Assembly: GCA_963730315.1 (NCBI GenBank)
Contig: CAVSRD010000006.1
Coordinates: 151,659-215,658 of the forward strand
Origin: VRUE01 sp963730315
Lineage (GTDB): Bacteria > Actinomycetota > Thermoleophilia > Solirubrobacterales > 70-9
Length of the DNA: 64,000 nucleotides
Direction of reading: 5' to 3'
The notes beneath the pieces were generated by a model. That model was not told where the DNA came from and made no database searches. It was given only the letters and a program-made list of their open reading frames with translations. The translations under genes were made by a program, and so were the position numbers. Shown here in pieces: positions 23,310-31,594 of the stretch. Position 1 is the stretch's first letter, and each line of letters opens with the position of its first letter.

Positions 23310-23641
23310 CGCCGACGGGCCCCCGAGTAGAGCTGCTCTGGTGGTCGGGCTGCCCCAGCTGGGAGGAGGCGGTCCGCATCGTCCGCGGTGAGATGGAGGC
23401 GGCGGGGCTCGACCCCGAGGCGCTCGAGGTGCGCGAGGTGCGCAGCGACGGGGAGGCCGAGCGCGAGCGCTTCGTCGGCTCGCCGACGATCCGCATCGAC
23501 GGGGACGACGTCCAGGACCCGGGCGAGGAGCCGCTCGGCCTGACCTGCCGGGTGTACCGGCTGCGCGACGGGCGGATCTCGGCCCTACCCGACCCGGCCG
23601 ACCTGCGCGACGCGCTGCGCGCGGCGCAGCCCGACCGTTAG
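23306..23641 (+). CDS. Small thioredoxin-fold protein
   Basis: A 111-residue protein. ELLWWSGCPSWEEAVRIV followed by FVGSPTIRIDGDDVQD gives the beta-alpha-beta and cis-Pro (SPT) pattern of a thioredoxin fold with a single-cysteine CPSW in the active-site position. The TTG start at 23306 forms a TTGA overlap with the hydrolase gene, and no other start is close to the conserved strand. The role is unknown; similar small proteins occur beside mercury/arsenic or redox genes. The pairing with the hydrolase looks like translational coupling. Confidence 0.65.
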   Translation: MTPTGPRVELLWWSGCPSWEEAVRIVRGEMEAAGLDPEALEVREVRSDGEAERERFVGSPTIRIDGDDVQDPGEEPLGLTCRVYRLRDGRISALPDPADLRDALRAAQPDR

Positions 23642-23679
23642 CGTAAAGCCCTTCGACCGCTCGACGAAGGAGGCCGAGG

Positions 23680-24219
23680 ATGTCCGCAGGCGGGATCGGG
23701 ATCGGCGACCTGGCGCCGGCCCTGGCGTTGCCTGACACCGAAGGGAACACGGTTGCGCTGCCGGTGCCCGGCGAGGCGCAGGCGACGGTGGTGCTCTGGA
23801 CCTGCAACCACTGCCCTTACGCGCTCGCCTGGCACGATCGCCTCACCGCCGCCGCCCGCGAGTACGCCGGCCGCGGCGTGCGCTCCCTCGCGGTCAACTC
23901 CAACGACGCTGAGCGCTACCCAGCCGACTCGCCCGAGGCGATGGCGGAGCGCTACGACGCCGAGGAGTGGGGCATGCCCTACCTGCACGACGCCAGCCAG
24001 GAGGCGGCGAGCGCCTACGGTGCCCGCACCACCCCCGACCTCTTCGTCTTCGACTCCGCCCTGCGCCTCCGCTACCGCGGCGCCCCAGACGCGGACTACC
24101 AGGATCCAGCGCAGGCGGCCGCCTGGCTGCGCTCCGCCCTCGAGGCGATCCTCAGCGGCTCCGATCCCGACCCGGCCGAAACCGAGCCGGTCGGCTGCTC
24201 GATCAAGTGGCGCCGATAG
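23680..24219 (+). CDS. Thioredoxin-like peroxiredoxin/redoxin family protein
   Basis: A 179-residue AhpC/TSA-Redoxin domain protein. LALPDTEGNTVALP is the substrate-side entry, LWTCNHCPYALAWHDR holds a CNHC dithiol near residue 43-46, and TTPDLFVFDSALRLRYRG gives the cis-Pro and following strand. The C-terminal VGCSIKW motif (about residue 173) is a family signature. These proteins are presumed thiol-disulfide reductases or peroxidases. A strong RBS (AAGGAGG) sits before the ATG at 23680. It lies 38 bases after the small thioredoxin-fold gene. Confidence 0.8.
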   Translation: MSAGGIGIGDLAPALALPDTEGNTVALPVPGEAQATVVLWTCNHCPYALAWHDRLTAAAREYAGRGVRSLAVNSNDAERYPADSPEAMAERYDAEEWGMPYLHDASQEAASAYGARTTPDLFVFDSALRLRYRGAPDADYQDPAQAAAWLRSALEAILSGSDPDPAETEPVGCSIKWRR

Positions 24220-24302
24220 CGATCCGAGATCGAACATCCGGCTCGCCGGAAGTCGATGTCGGCAAGGGCGCCGTTACTGTGTTCGGGATGCTGGAGGGCA
24301 AG

Positions 24303-25310
24303 ATGGGCAGGCGGCTCCGCCTCGTCGCGGCGCCGGTGATCGGGATGCTCGCGCTGCTGATCGCGGCCGTGCCGGCGTGGGGCGCCTTTCCCGGCACGCC
24401 CGGGCCGATCGCCTACCAGAAGCTGATTCCCGCCGAAAACGAATACGAAAACGCCGGCGGCCTGGTCGCGCACCCCCCGCGCCTGGGTCAGTCACCCCGG
24501 CCGCTGACCGAAAACCCCACCGACGGCAGCCCCGCCTACTCGGCGGACGGACGGCTGATCGCATTCGAAAGCACTCGCAACGCGCCAGGAGAAATCGAAA
24601 AGAGCGGCAACCACATCTTCGTCATGCGCAGCGACGGCAGCGGGGTCAGGCAGCTGACCAGAGGGGAAGGATTCTCGGACTCCAACCCGTCGTTCTCGCC
24701 GGACGGGAAGCTGGTCGTCTTCCAGCGATATCGGCCGTCGAGGCGGGCCACGCATATCTTCAGCGTGAGGGCCAGCGGCAGGGGGCTGCGGCAGCTCACC
24801 AGGGGCCGAAGCTCCGATTCCGAACCCACCTACTCGCCAAACGGAAGGTGGATCGCCTTCGTCAGCAACCGCCGGCGGAGAGGACCGAACGACAGCAGCA
24901 ACATCTTCTCGATGCGCCCCAACGGCAGGCACGTGCGGCTGCTGGTCGGCGGGGGCCGCAGGGACTTCGACCCCGACGTCTCGCCCGACGGCCGCAGCAT
25001 CGCCTTCGCGAGCAACCGTCACGGAACAGGAGCGAACGTGTTCGTCAAGCGGATCGGACGGCGCCCCCGCGTGCGCCAGGTCACCCGCGGCGACGGCGCC
25101 TACACCGACCCTTCCTGGGCTCCGGACGGCCGGCACATCGCCGTGTGGCGCAAGACCATGTCCACCCACGAAGTCGTCCAGTCCACCCACGCGGTCGTCG
25201 TGATCCGCGCCGACGGCCGCGGCCCCATGAAGGTGTTCGACAAGGCCTTCAGCCAGGAAGGCTGCTGCGAATTCCTCGGCCCTCCCGGCTGGGGCCCGCG
25301 CCCTCGATGA
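24303..25310 (+). CDS. Secreted TolB-like (PD40) beta-propeller protein
   Basis: A 335-residue exported protein with a signal peptide (RLRLVAAPVIGMLALLIAAVPAWG) followed by five or six PD40/WD40-like repeats, each of the form YSADGRLIAFESTR or FSPDGKLVVFQRY. They form a TolB-type beta-propeller. The start at 24303 is chosen because GGAGGG lies four bases upstream; the ATG at 24288 has no RBS. No protein partner is obvious. Its stop overlaps the next gene's ATG by 4 bases, so two secreted propeller proteins are made together. Confidence 0.75.
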   Translation: MGRRLRLVAAPVIGMLALLIAAVPAWGAFPGTPGPIAYQKLIPAENEYENAGGLVAHPPRLGQSPRPLTENPTDGSPAYSADGRLIAFESTRNAPGEIEKSGNHIFVMRSDGSGVRQLTRGEGFSDSNPSFSPDGKLVVFQRYRPSRRATHIFSVRASGRGLRQLTRGRSSDSEPTYSPNGRWIAFVSNRRRRGPNDSSNIFSMRPNGRHVRLLVGGGRRDFDPDVSPDGRSIAFASNRHGTGANVFVKRIGRRPRVRQVTRGDGAYTDPSWAPDGRHIAVWRKTMSTHEVVQSTHAVVVIRADGRGPMKVFDKAFSQEGCCEFLGPPGWGPRPR

Positions 25311-26488
25311 GCCGCTCGCGGCGGCGTCCCCTCCTACAACTCATCCCGTGCTTCGCGCTGGCGGTCTGCCTGGCCTCGACCGTCCAACTCGCCGACGCCC
25401 CCTCGGCCCCGGCCTTTGGCTTCATCAACCAGTGGGGCGGCCCGGGCCACGGCAAGCGGAACTTCGGCGTCAACGGTGGGCTTTCCGTGGTTGGCCCCAA
25501 TGCGGTCGCGGTCGCGCCGTCGGGCGTCGTCTACGTCTCCGTGGCGGGCGAGAACCAGATCAAGTCGTTCACTCCCTCGGGCGCGCTCCTCGCCCTCTGG
25601 CCAGCGGTCTCCGGAGACCTTGCTGTGGACGGGACGGGGACGGTCTACGTCTCGGACTTCTACGACAACACGGTGGAGAAGCTGAGTTTGTCCGGCACCA
25701 CGCTGGCCCGATGGGGCGGCCGTGGGGCGACGCCGGGGCGATTTTCGTATCCCCAAGGCATCGCCGTCGACTCGGGTGGGAGCGTCTACGTCGCCGACCG
25801 GGGAAATCACCGGATCCAGAAGTTCAACGCGTCCGGGGCCTTCGTCGGCGAGTGGGGCGGCAGGGGAACGGGGCCCGGCGAATTCGGCGGCGATCCGAAC
25901 AGCGGCCCATCGGGCGTGGCCGTCGGCCCGGCAGGCGACGTCTACGTAACCGACCCGGCAAACCGCCGCGTCCAGCGGTTCACCCCTTCCGGCGCCTTGG
26001 TCGGTTTGTGGGGTGGTCTCGGCTCCCCCGATGGCATCGCCACCGACTCCGTCGGGAACGTGTACGTCTCGGACACTGCATCCAACCTGATCGACGAGTT
26101 CACCGCCTCCGGCGCCTTCGTCGGCCGGTGGGGCAGGCGGGGGGAAGGAGCCGGGACGTTCTCGAACCCGGCCGGCCTCGCCGTCGATCCAGCGGGCAAC
26201 GTCTATGTCGCGGACTTCGGCAACAAACTGCTGCAGGTGTTCGGGCCGAGCGGCCCCGTCGACTACTGCGTCGTGCCCCGCCTGCAGCGCAAGAAGCTGA
26301 GAAGGGCCAGGCGCCTGCTCGTCCGTGCGAACTGCCGGCTCGGCCACGTCGGCGGACCGAGGGCCGGCATGGTGGCGAGGCAGCGGCCGAGAGCCCGCAC
26401 GCTGCTGCCCGTGGGCGGCAAGGTGGCCGTCAGGCTCCGCTGCCGGCTTCCCCGCAGCGGTCGCGGACCCGCGCCGAAGAGCTGCTGA
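25307..26488 (+). CDS. Secreted NHL-repeat beta-propeller protein with C-terminal PASTA-like domain
   Basis: Of 393 residues, the first 35 form a signal peptide. About residues 55-315 hold six NHL repeats with the cores GVVYVSVAGENQIKSF, GSVYVADRGNHRIQKF and GNVYVADFGNKLLQVF. From about residue 322 a PASTA-like unit follows: CVVPRLQRKKLRRARRLLV, then NCRLGHV, then a RTLLPVGGKVAVRLRC end. PASTA domains bind peptidoglycan fragments in kinases and penicillin-binding proteins, so wall anchoring is a possible but unproven role. ATGA overlap with the upstream TolB-like gene. Confidence 0.75.
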   Translation: MSRSRRRPLLQLIPCFALAVCLASTVQLADAPSAPAFGFINQWGGPGHGKRNFGVNGGLSVVGPNAVAVAPSGVVYVSVAGENQIKSFTPSGALLALWPAVSGDLAVDGTGTVYVSDFYDNTVEKLSLSGTTLARWGGRGATPGRFSYPQGIAVDSGGSVYVADRGNHRIQKFNASGAFVGEWGGRGTGPGEFGGDPNSGPSGVAVGPAGDVYVTDPANRRVQRFTPSGALVGLWGGLGSPDGIATDSVGNVYVSDTASNLIDEFTASGAFVGRWGRRGEGAGTFSNPAGLAVDPAGNVYVADFGNKLLQVFGPSGPVDYCVVPRLQRKKLRRARRLLVRANCRLGHVGGPRAGMVARQRPRARTLLPVGGKVAVRLRCRLPRSGRGPAPKSC

Positions 26489-26554
26489 TAGGTCGTCGAG
26501 CGCCCCCTGGGCGAGGGCGGGCAGAGGGCCTCGTCGTCGAGGTAATGTGCTGCG

Positions 26555-27712
26555 GTGAGGGCATCTCGAAGGGCGGGATCGAGCTTCGACTTGATGCGGA
26601 AGAGCGAGACGACGACGATTCGGCCGGGCGGTCACCGTCTGCCCGAGCTCGATGGGCTGCGGGCCTGGGCCGTAACTGCGGTCTTGTTCGGCCACCTCGG
26701 CGTCCCGCTGTTCAGCGGAGGCGGCATCGGGGTCGACCTCTTTTTCGTGCTTTCGGGCTTCCTGATCACCCACCTTCTGTTGCGCGAGAACGATCGGCGC
26801 CGCGGAATCGATCTGCTGGCCTTCTACCGGCGGCGTGCCTGGCGCCTGCTCCCGGCCCTGGTGCTGATGCTCGTGGCGATCGACCTCGTCACCTGGATCG
26901 ATCGGCCTCCGGGAGACCTCCTGTCGGCGAACCTGATCGGATCGCTCTGGACCCTTGGCTTCATCGCCAACTGGTCCCACGACTGGATCGGCTCCTACAT
27001 CCACCTCTGGTCGCTGGGGATCGAGGAGCAGTTCTACATCGTCTGGGCCCCGATCACGATCCTGGTGGCGCCCTGGCTCGGTCGCTCACGGGCGGCCGTT
27101 GCGCTACTCACACTGGCGGTCCTCGACCTGGGTTTGAAGGCGTTTCTCTATCTCAGCGGCAGCGCCTCCGTGGAAACTCTGCACACCGCCACCTACACCC
27201 ACGCCTACGGCCTCCTGATCGGATCGGCCCTGGCTATGGCGCTGACGCGCGAAGGGCGGATCACGCTGCCCGCATGGACTCGCTGGCTGGGATGGCTTTC
27301 TCTGCCCGCGATGATCGTTCTGATGCTCGATGCTGCGATCCGGTTTCCCTCCCCCGGATTCGAAGTCACCGTCGTGATCCCGATTGCCACCCTCGCCTGC
27401 GCGGCCCTGGTCGGGGGCGTGGTTGTGGGCGGCGGTGCGTGGACGGCTGTCCTGCGGCTGGCGCCCGTCGTCTGGCTGGGGCGGATCTCGTACTCGCTCT
27501 ACCTCTGGCACCTGCCCGTCTTCGTCGCAATGGACTACCTGGCCTGGACGCAGGACCAGAGATTCTGGGCCGGGGCGGTGAAGCTCGGGCTCGCCGTCGC
27601 ACTGGCCGCCGCCTCCTTCCATTTCGTGGAGAAGCCGCTCCTGCGCCGCTTTGCCGGCCGCGACTCGACCGCCGTCAAGGGAGAGCTGCAACCGGCAACC
27701 GCTCCGGCCTAG
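26555..27712 (+). CDS. Acyltransferase 3 family membrane protein (OatA N-terminal-like)
   Basis: A 385-residue integral membrane protein with about ten helices. LPELDGLRAWAVTAVLFGHL near the N-terminus holds the family R and H residues, FFVLSGFLITHLLL and RRRAWRLLPAL follow, and HLWSLGIEEQFYIVWAPI is the second signature; SYSLYLWHLPVF precedes the last helices. The family moves acetyl or other acyl groups across the membrane onto peptidoglycan, polysaccharide or lipids. No SGNH domain is attached. GTG 26555 lies about 7 bases behind a TAATGT -10-like hexamer (26543-26548), suggesting a leaderless transcript; ATG 26594 is an alternative start. Confidence 0.82.
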   Translation: MRASRRAGSSFDLMRKSETTTIRPGGHRLPELDGLRAWAVTAVLFGHLGVPLFSGGGIGVDLFFVLSGFLITHLLLRENDRRRGIDLLAFYRRRAWRLLPALVLMLVAIDLVTWIDRPPGDLLSANLIGSLWTLGFIANWSHDWIGSYIHLWSLGIEEQFYIVWAPITILVAPWLGRSRAAVALLTLAVLDLGLKAFLYLSGSASVETLHTATYTHAYGLLIGSALAMALTREGRITLPAWTRWLGWLSLPAMIVLMLDAAIRFPSPGFEVTVVIPIATLACAALVGGVVVGGGAWTAVLRLAPVVWLGRISYSLYLWHLPVFVAMDYLAWTQDQRFWAGAVKLGLAVALAAASFHFVEKPLLRRFAGRDSTAVKGELQPATAPA

Positions 27713-27809
27713 AAGCGGATAGCGGCTGGGCCAAACCGAAGTGAGCCACAGTGCAGGTCCGCAATGCGGGGGGCGCACCTCGACGAGCGCCAGGTTCCAC
27801 AGTCGGTGG

Positions 27810-28757
27810 TTAGCTTCGACCCTCCTCGAGGAGCCCACGCAGCTCGGCGAGCTTCTCGGTTGCCGCGTTCGCGAGCTCGACGGCGGTATCTGTCTTCGAC
27901 TGGCTCTCCTCGAGCGCGGCGATGCGCTCCTGCGCCTCGCTGAGCCGCTCCTCCAGCTCCCGCTCCCGCTCGGCGTTTTGCCGCCGCCGGCGTTCGACCG
28001 CGTCGACCAGGTTCCCGGCGTGGCGCATCTTCTCCTGAAGCGTCGCGAGCGCCGCCGAAAGCTCCCCCAGCTCGCCGTCAACCTCCTCGCCGCTTGCCTC
28101 GGAACCGTTGCGCTCCCCGAAGGGTGGGGGCGGCACGGCTGACGGGGGGTCGGGCTGCTCGGGCGCCGAGTCCGGCTCGGCAGCAGCTGGCTCAGGCTGT
28201 GGGGGAAGCAGCGGGGGCTCGGGCGCCGGCGGGGGGCCCTCGTCGGGGAGCTCGTCTATCAGGCTCCGGATCTGGGACCCGACGGCGATCACGGGGCGGA
28301 CCTCGCTCCTCGCCATCACCTCGATGTCGCTGATCCCCAGCATGTTGTACGGGTCCTCGATCGCGACGAGCAGTGCTCCGTCGGTGGCGAAGGCGATCGG
28401 CAGCGCTGTGTAGCGCGCCGCCGTGGACTTGCCGATCATCCCGACTGCCTCTGGGTCGACCTCGAAGCGGTCGAGATCGACGTGGTCGAAGCCGTTTCGC
28501 TCGGCGAGCGCCAGTGAGAGCTGCCGCTCATCGATCGCCCCGCTCTCCAGCAGGTAGCTCTCGGGGGTGCGCGCGGAGTTGCGGGCCACCTCGACGGCGT
28601 CCGCGACGGTCTCGCGATCGGCGAAGCCGAGCTCGGCGATCACGTCGGTCAGAAAGGCGCCATGATGGTCGGGGTTGGAGGGAGCGGTGATCCCCACCGC
28701 TCCTGGTGCGAACCCCGCCGCGCTCGGGCGGGCCTCGGTCGCCGCGCTCTCGCTCAT
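27810..28757 (-). CDS. MshEN (GspE N-terminal) domain protein with coiled-coil tail
   Basis: A 315-residue protein with three parts. About residues 33-170 are a MshEN domain (FLTDVIAELGFADRETV, then SYLLESGAIDERQLSLALAE and ALPIAFATDGALLVAIEDP), as found at the N-terminus of type II secretion and type IV pilus ATPases, where it can bind c-di-GMP. Residues 173-213 are proline-rich. Residues 228-312 are a long charged coiled coil. There is no ATPase domain. Its ATG overlaps the stop of the GGDEF-like gene by 4 bases, so the pair shares a transcript under a sigma-28-like promoter. Whether c-di-GMP is bound is not decided by the partly degenerate motif. Confidence 0.75.
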   Translation of the reverse strand: MSESAATEARPSAAGFAPGAVGITAPSNPDHHGAFLTDVIAELGFADRETVADAVEVARNSARTPESYLLESGAIDERQLSLALAERNGFDHVDLDRFEVDPEAVGMIGKSTAARYTALPIAFATDGALLVAIEDPYNMLGISDIEVMARSEVRPVIAVGSQIRSLIDELPDEGPPPAPEPPLLPPQPEPAAAEPDSAPEQPDPPSAVPPPPFGERNGSEASGEEVDGELGELSAALATLQEKMRHAGNLVDAVERRRRQNAERERELEERLSEAQERIAALEESQSKTDTAVELANAATEKLAELRGLLEEGRS

Positions 28758-29758
28758 CGGCTCACCTCCGCTGGGCTTGCCCGCCCCCGGTGCTGCTCAT
28801 CTGGCGCCTCCGCGGCGTTTTCCGCCAGCTTCAGCACCACCTCGGGGGACGGCGCCCCGGCCAGGGGCTGAACGCCGAGCGACAGCTCGACCTGCGGGTG
28901 ACGTTCCTCGGTGACGCGCTGCAGGGCCGCCTGGAAGCGCCCGACAAAGGCGGGCGCCTGGTCCAGGCGGCAGCCGACCAGGACCGTGGCGAAGGTGGCC
29001 TGGCCGATCCGGCCGACCCGATCGGTTACCCGGGCGCTGCCCTCCAGCACCTCCGCGACGATCTTCAGGGCGAGTTTGCCCAGCGGATCGCCGTTGGTTG
29101 CCTGGTCGAGGTCCGCGCCGATCTCGAAGGTCAGAAGGACCGATTCCACGGTTCCGCGGTTGGCCAGCCTCCACTCGTGGTCCAGCAGGCCGAGGAAGCC
29201 GTCGCGGTTGGGAAGCCCGGTCTCTGCATCGACTTCGGTGCCCATGTAGGCACGCCGTCGCAGTCGTCGCAGCTCGGCCCGTTGCTCGACGCTCTCCCAT
29301 TCGTGACCAAGCAGCCGCGCGGCGACGCCGAGCATCGTGGTGTGCTCGGCGCCGTAGACGTCGGCGTTCGAGTCCAGAGCGGCCAGAACGCCGACGATCC
29401 TGCCGTTGCTCATCTCGAGTGGGATCTCCAGAACGGCTCGCGCGCCGAGCAGCTGAAGGGCGTCGATGTCGAGAAGCTCACCGCCCGACGAGCGGCCATG
29501 GCCACCCTTCGCGGGGGCCCGATCGCCGTTCGCGGCGCTCGCCAGGGGTAGGACCGCGTCCTTGCCCACGCCGTCTGGACCGCTGCCCCGGGCGTCGATC
29601 ACCCGGCAGCCTTGCTCGTCGGGCTCGAGCCGGCCCAAGACGATTACGCCGGGGATCGCCTCCGAGAGGGCGCCGAGCACGGAATCGGCCGCATCTGAGA
29701 AGTTCCGGAAACGGGGATGGCTGAGGCGGAGCAGCGTTTCGATTTGCTTGCTCTCCAT
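28754..29758 (-). CDS. GAF-like plus degenerate GGDEF domain protein
   Basis: A 334-residue protein. The first 160 residues look like a GAF-type sensor (LEIPLEMSNGRIVGVLAALDS). About residues 175-310 are a GGDEF domain beginning DAETGLPNRDGFLGLLDHE. The signature that should read RxGGDEF is R250-I-G-Q-A-T-F256, and the upstream metal-binding aspartate region (FEIGADLDQATN) is also altered, so diguanylate cyclase activity is not expected. It may bind nucleotide or act as a protein partner of the MshEN protein encoded next. The start at 29758 sits where a transcript from the promoter at 29766-29792 should begin, so the mRNA is probably leaderless. Confidence 0.75.
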   Translation of the reverse strand: MESKQIETLLRLSHPRFRNFSDAADSVLGALSEAIPGVIVLGRLEPDEQGCRVIDARGSGPDGVGKDAVLPLASAANGDRAPAKGGHGRSSGGELLDIDALQLLGARAVLEIPLEMSNGRIVGVLAALDSNADVYGAEHTTMLGVAARLLGHEWESVEQRAELRRLRRRAYMGTEVDAETGLPNRDGFLGLLDHEWRLANRGTVESVLLTFEIGADLDQATNGDPLGKLALKIVAEVLEGSARVTDRVGRIGQATFATVLVGCRLDQAPAFVGRFQAALQRVTEERHPQVELSLGVQPLAGAPSPEVVLKLAENAAEAPDEQHRGRASPAEVSR

Positions 29759-29765
29759 ACTGTTC

Positions 29766-29792
29766 CTATCGGATCGCGTTTCGAGTACTTGA
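29766..29792 (-). promoter_or_regulatory. Sigma-28 (FliA/WhiG-type) promoter of the GGDEF-like/MshEN operon
   Basis: On the minus strand the sequence is TCAA (29792-29789), exactly 15 bases, then TCCGATAG (29773-29766). The sigma-28 consensus is TAAA-N15-GCCGATAA, and a CTCAAG form of the -35 element is known from motility promoters of several phyla. Transcription would start about 6-8 bases on, at or next to the ATG at 29758. This links the operon to a motility or development sigma factor. Confidence 0.65.
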
Positions 29793-29916
29793 GAGTCCGG
29801 CAATCGCCTTGACGCGGCCCAGCGGAGAGTCACCTTGCAAGAAAAGGTGGGGATTAGCAGGGAAACCGATGGCTGGCGCCGCCTCGAAGGGCGGCGCATT
29901 TGGCCTGGCTATGGGA

Positions 29917-29989
29917 TGGCGAGGGCCGGAATCGAACCGGCGACACCACGATTTTCAGTCGTGTGCTCTACCAACTGAGCTACCTCGCC
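29917..29989 (-). tRNA. tRNA-Phe (GAA)
   Basis: The 73-base gene on the minus strand starts GGCGAGGTAGCTCAGTTGG and ends with TTCGATTCCGGCCCTCGCCA. The acceptor stem GGCGAGG/CCTCGCC pairs fully, the D-arm has GCTC..GAGC, the anticodon stem is ACGAC/GTCGT-like around loop CTGAAAA giving anticodon GAA, and the T-arm contains GGTTCGATTCC. The CCA tail is not encoded. Confidence 0.97.
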
Positions 29990-30052
29990 TCGGTGGTGGC
30001 GCGGGGGGGCCGCGCTGAGCGAAGGCTAGCGACCGCCGCGTCGAGGGGCTGC

Positions 30053-31474
30053 TTGGATTGGTTGGTGGCCTGGACTCGTGCAGCGACTGCCGCGGGCGCG
30101 GTCGCCGTGGTGGCGATGGCGCTGCTCTCGGGTGGGACGGGGGCGGATCCGCGGACGCCGGCGGCACTGCCGGGGCTGCCGCCACCGTTCCTCGGCGCCG
30201 CTGTAGTCGGGGGCGGCGGGCGGACCGAGGCGGTCGACGCCTACGGGGACGTGGTCGGCCTTTGGGCGCCGGGGCCGGCCGGCCGCTCGTTGATCTACAA
30301 CCCCGTCGCCAGGCAAATCGCCGGGAGCGTGCCGGTGGGCACCGGGATCGTCGCCCGGATGCGGGTCGGTCGGCGCACGATCCCGCTCTGGCGGGCCGAA
30401 GCCGTCACCCAGCGCTATCTGCCGGGCACCAACGTGCTGCGGACCGTGGCGCATCTGCGCGGCAGGAAGGCCGGGCTCGTGCAGTCGGTCGGAGGGCCGA
30501 GATCCGCCCGCGCCGACCGCCGCTGGCTGGGACAAGCGCAACCGCTGGGCGCCGGGGCGCCGGGCTGGGCGCGGGCGATGTACCGGCGCTCGCTGCTGGT
30601 GCTGCGCGCGCTGACGGACCGGCGGACGGGGGCCGTCGCGGCCGGAGCGCGAGAAGGGTGGGCCTACGTATGGCCGCGCGACGCGAGCGCCGTGGCGATG
30701 GCCCTCGCGTCGGGCGGCTACCGTGCCGAGGCGCGCCGGGTCGCCCGCTTCCTGCTCGGGCTCGACCTCGATGCCGCGGCGCGGTTCCGCGGAACCGGCG
30801 AGCCCGTTGCGGGGCGTGGGCCGCAGGGCGACGCGGCCGGCTGGGTCGCGGCCGCCGCGCGAGCGGCCGGCCTGCCGGCACCGCGGGGCACGTCCTCATG
30901 GCGAGACCAGGTCGACTACCAGGAGGGCGAGCCTGGCGACTACCTGGCCAACGCGCTCGCGTCTACCGCCGCCGATGGGGGGCGGGTGATCGCGGCAGCG
31001 TTCGGGGGCCGCGATGGCCTGGTGCGCCGCGCCGGTGACCCCGGCTCGGGCCTCGACTCCGCCGCGGCCTGGGCGGTACGTCCCTTCCCACAGCCGGACC
31101 TCTTCCCGCTCGCCCGCCGCACCCTGCTGCGGCTCGCCGCCCAGAGCACTCGCTACGGCATCGTCCCCTCCGAAGACTGGAGCGGCGGGAACGAACCCTG
31201 GACCGCGCCGACCGCCTGGACCGCGTGGAGCCTCGCCGCCCTCGCGAACGCCGAGCCAGGGCGGTTCCGAGGAACCGCCCCGCGGGACCGGCGGGCGGCG
31301 CTGCGCCTGATCGCCGACCTGCGCCGCGCCGCAACCCCGCTCGGGGAGCTCCCCGAGCGGGTAGGCGCCCACACCGGCGTGCCTCGCTCGACCACGCCGC
31401 TGGCCTGGTCGCACGCCTTCGCGATCCTTGCCCTGCGGGAGCTCTGGCCCGGCAAGGTGCGGCCCGGGCCCTGA
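30053..31474 (+). CDS. Secreted GH15-like (glucoamylase-type) protein
   Basis: A 473-residue protein with an N-terminal hydrophobic export segment (AATAAGAVAVVAMALLSGG). The catalytic-domain landmarks of the (alpha/alpha)6-barrel family GH15 are present: WAYVWPRDASAVAMAL, GIVPSEDWSGGNEPWT with candidate acid Glu/Asp, ERVGAHTG and TPLAWSHA near the C-terminus. Family members release glucose or trehalose-type sugars from alpha-glucans. The start is uncertain. TTG 30053 has GAGGGG four bases upstream, GTG 30065 is an alternative, and starts further upstream would run through the tRNA. Confidence 0.68.
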   Translation: MDWLVAWTRAATAAGAVAVVAMALLSGGTGADPRTPAALPGLPPPFLGAAVVGGGGRTEAVDAYGDVVGLWAPGPAGRSLIYNPVARQIAGSVPVGTGIVARMRVGRRTIPLWRAEAVTQRYLPGTNVLRTVAHLRGRKAGLVQSVGGPRSARADRRWLGQAQPLGAGAPGWARAMYRRSLLVLRALTDRRTGAVAAGAREGWAYVWPRDASAVAMALASGGYRAEARRVARFLLGLDLDAAARFRGTGEPVAGRGPQGDAAGWVAAAARAAGLPAPRGTSSWRDQVDYQEGEPGDYLANALASTAADGGRVIAAAFGGRDGLVRRAGDPGSGLDSAAAWAVRPFPQPDLFPLARRTLLRLAAQSTRYGIVPSEDWSGGNEPWTAPTAWTAWSLAALANAEPGRFRGTAPRDRRAALRLIADLRRAATPLGELPERVGAHTGVPRSTTPLAWSHAFAILALRELWPGKVRPGP

Positions 31475-31475
31475 A

Positions 31476-31559
31476 TCAGAACGGAGTGGCGATCGGAACC
31501 AGGATGCCCCTGAAGCCGGCGAGCATCCCACCGGTCAGCGCGATCACGCCCTGGAACAT
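31476..31559 (-). CDS. Possible 27-residue hydrophobic peptide, low confidence
   Basis: A short frame, MFQGVIALTGGMLAGFRG then ILVPIATPF, ends at 31476, downstream of the LOG-family gene on the same strand. It is open further upstream (FDERLDSIPRS) with no better start. The sequence reads like a single membrane segment, but nothing else supports it and no RBS is evident. Confidence 0.15.
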   Translation of the reverse strand: MFQGVIALTGGMLAGFRGILVPIATPF

Positions 31560-31594
31560 CGATCGCGGGATCGAGTCGAGCCGCTCGTCGAAGG

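Noticed and set aside
25334..27004. A 556-codon minus-strand frame
   Set aside because: It is antisense to the NHL protein and the start of acyltransferase 3; composition is Arg/Asp/Ala-rich with no domain, while the plus strand has clear repeats and membrane motifs.
29900..30052. Upstream start codons of the GH15-like gene
   Set aside because: They would translate through the complete tRNA-Phe gene on the other strand and add non-conserved sequence before the export signal.
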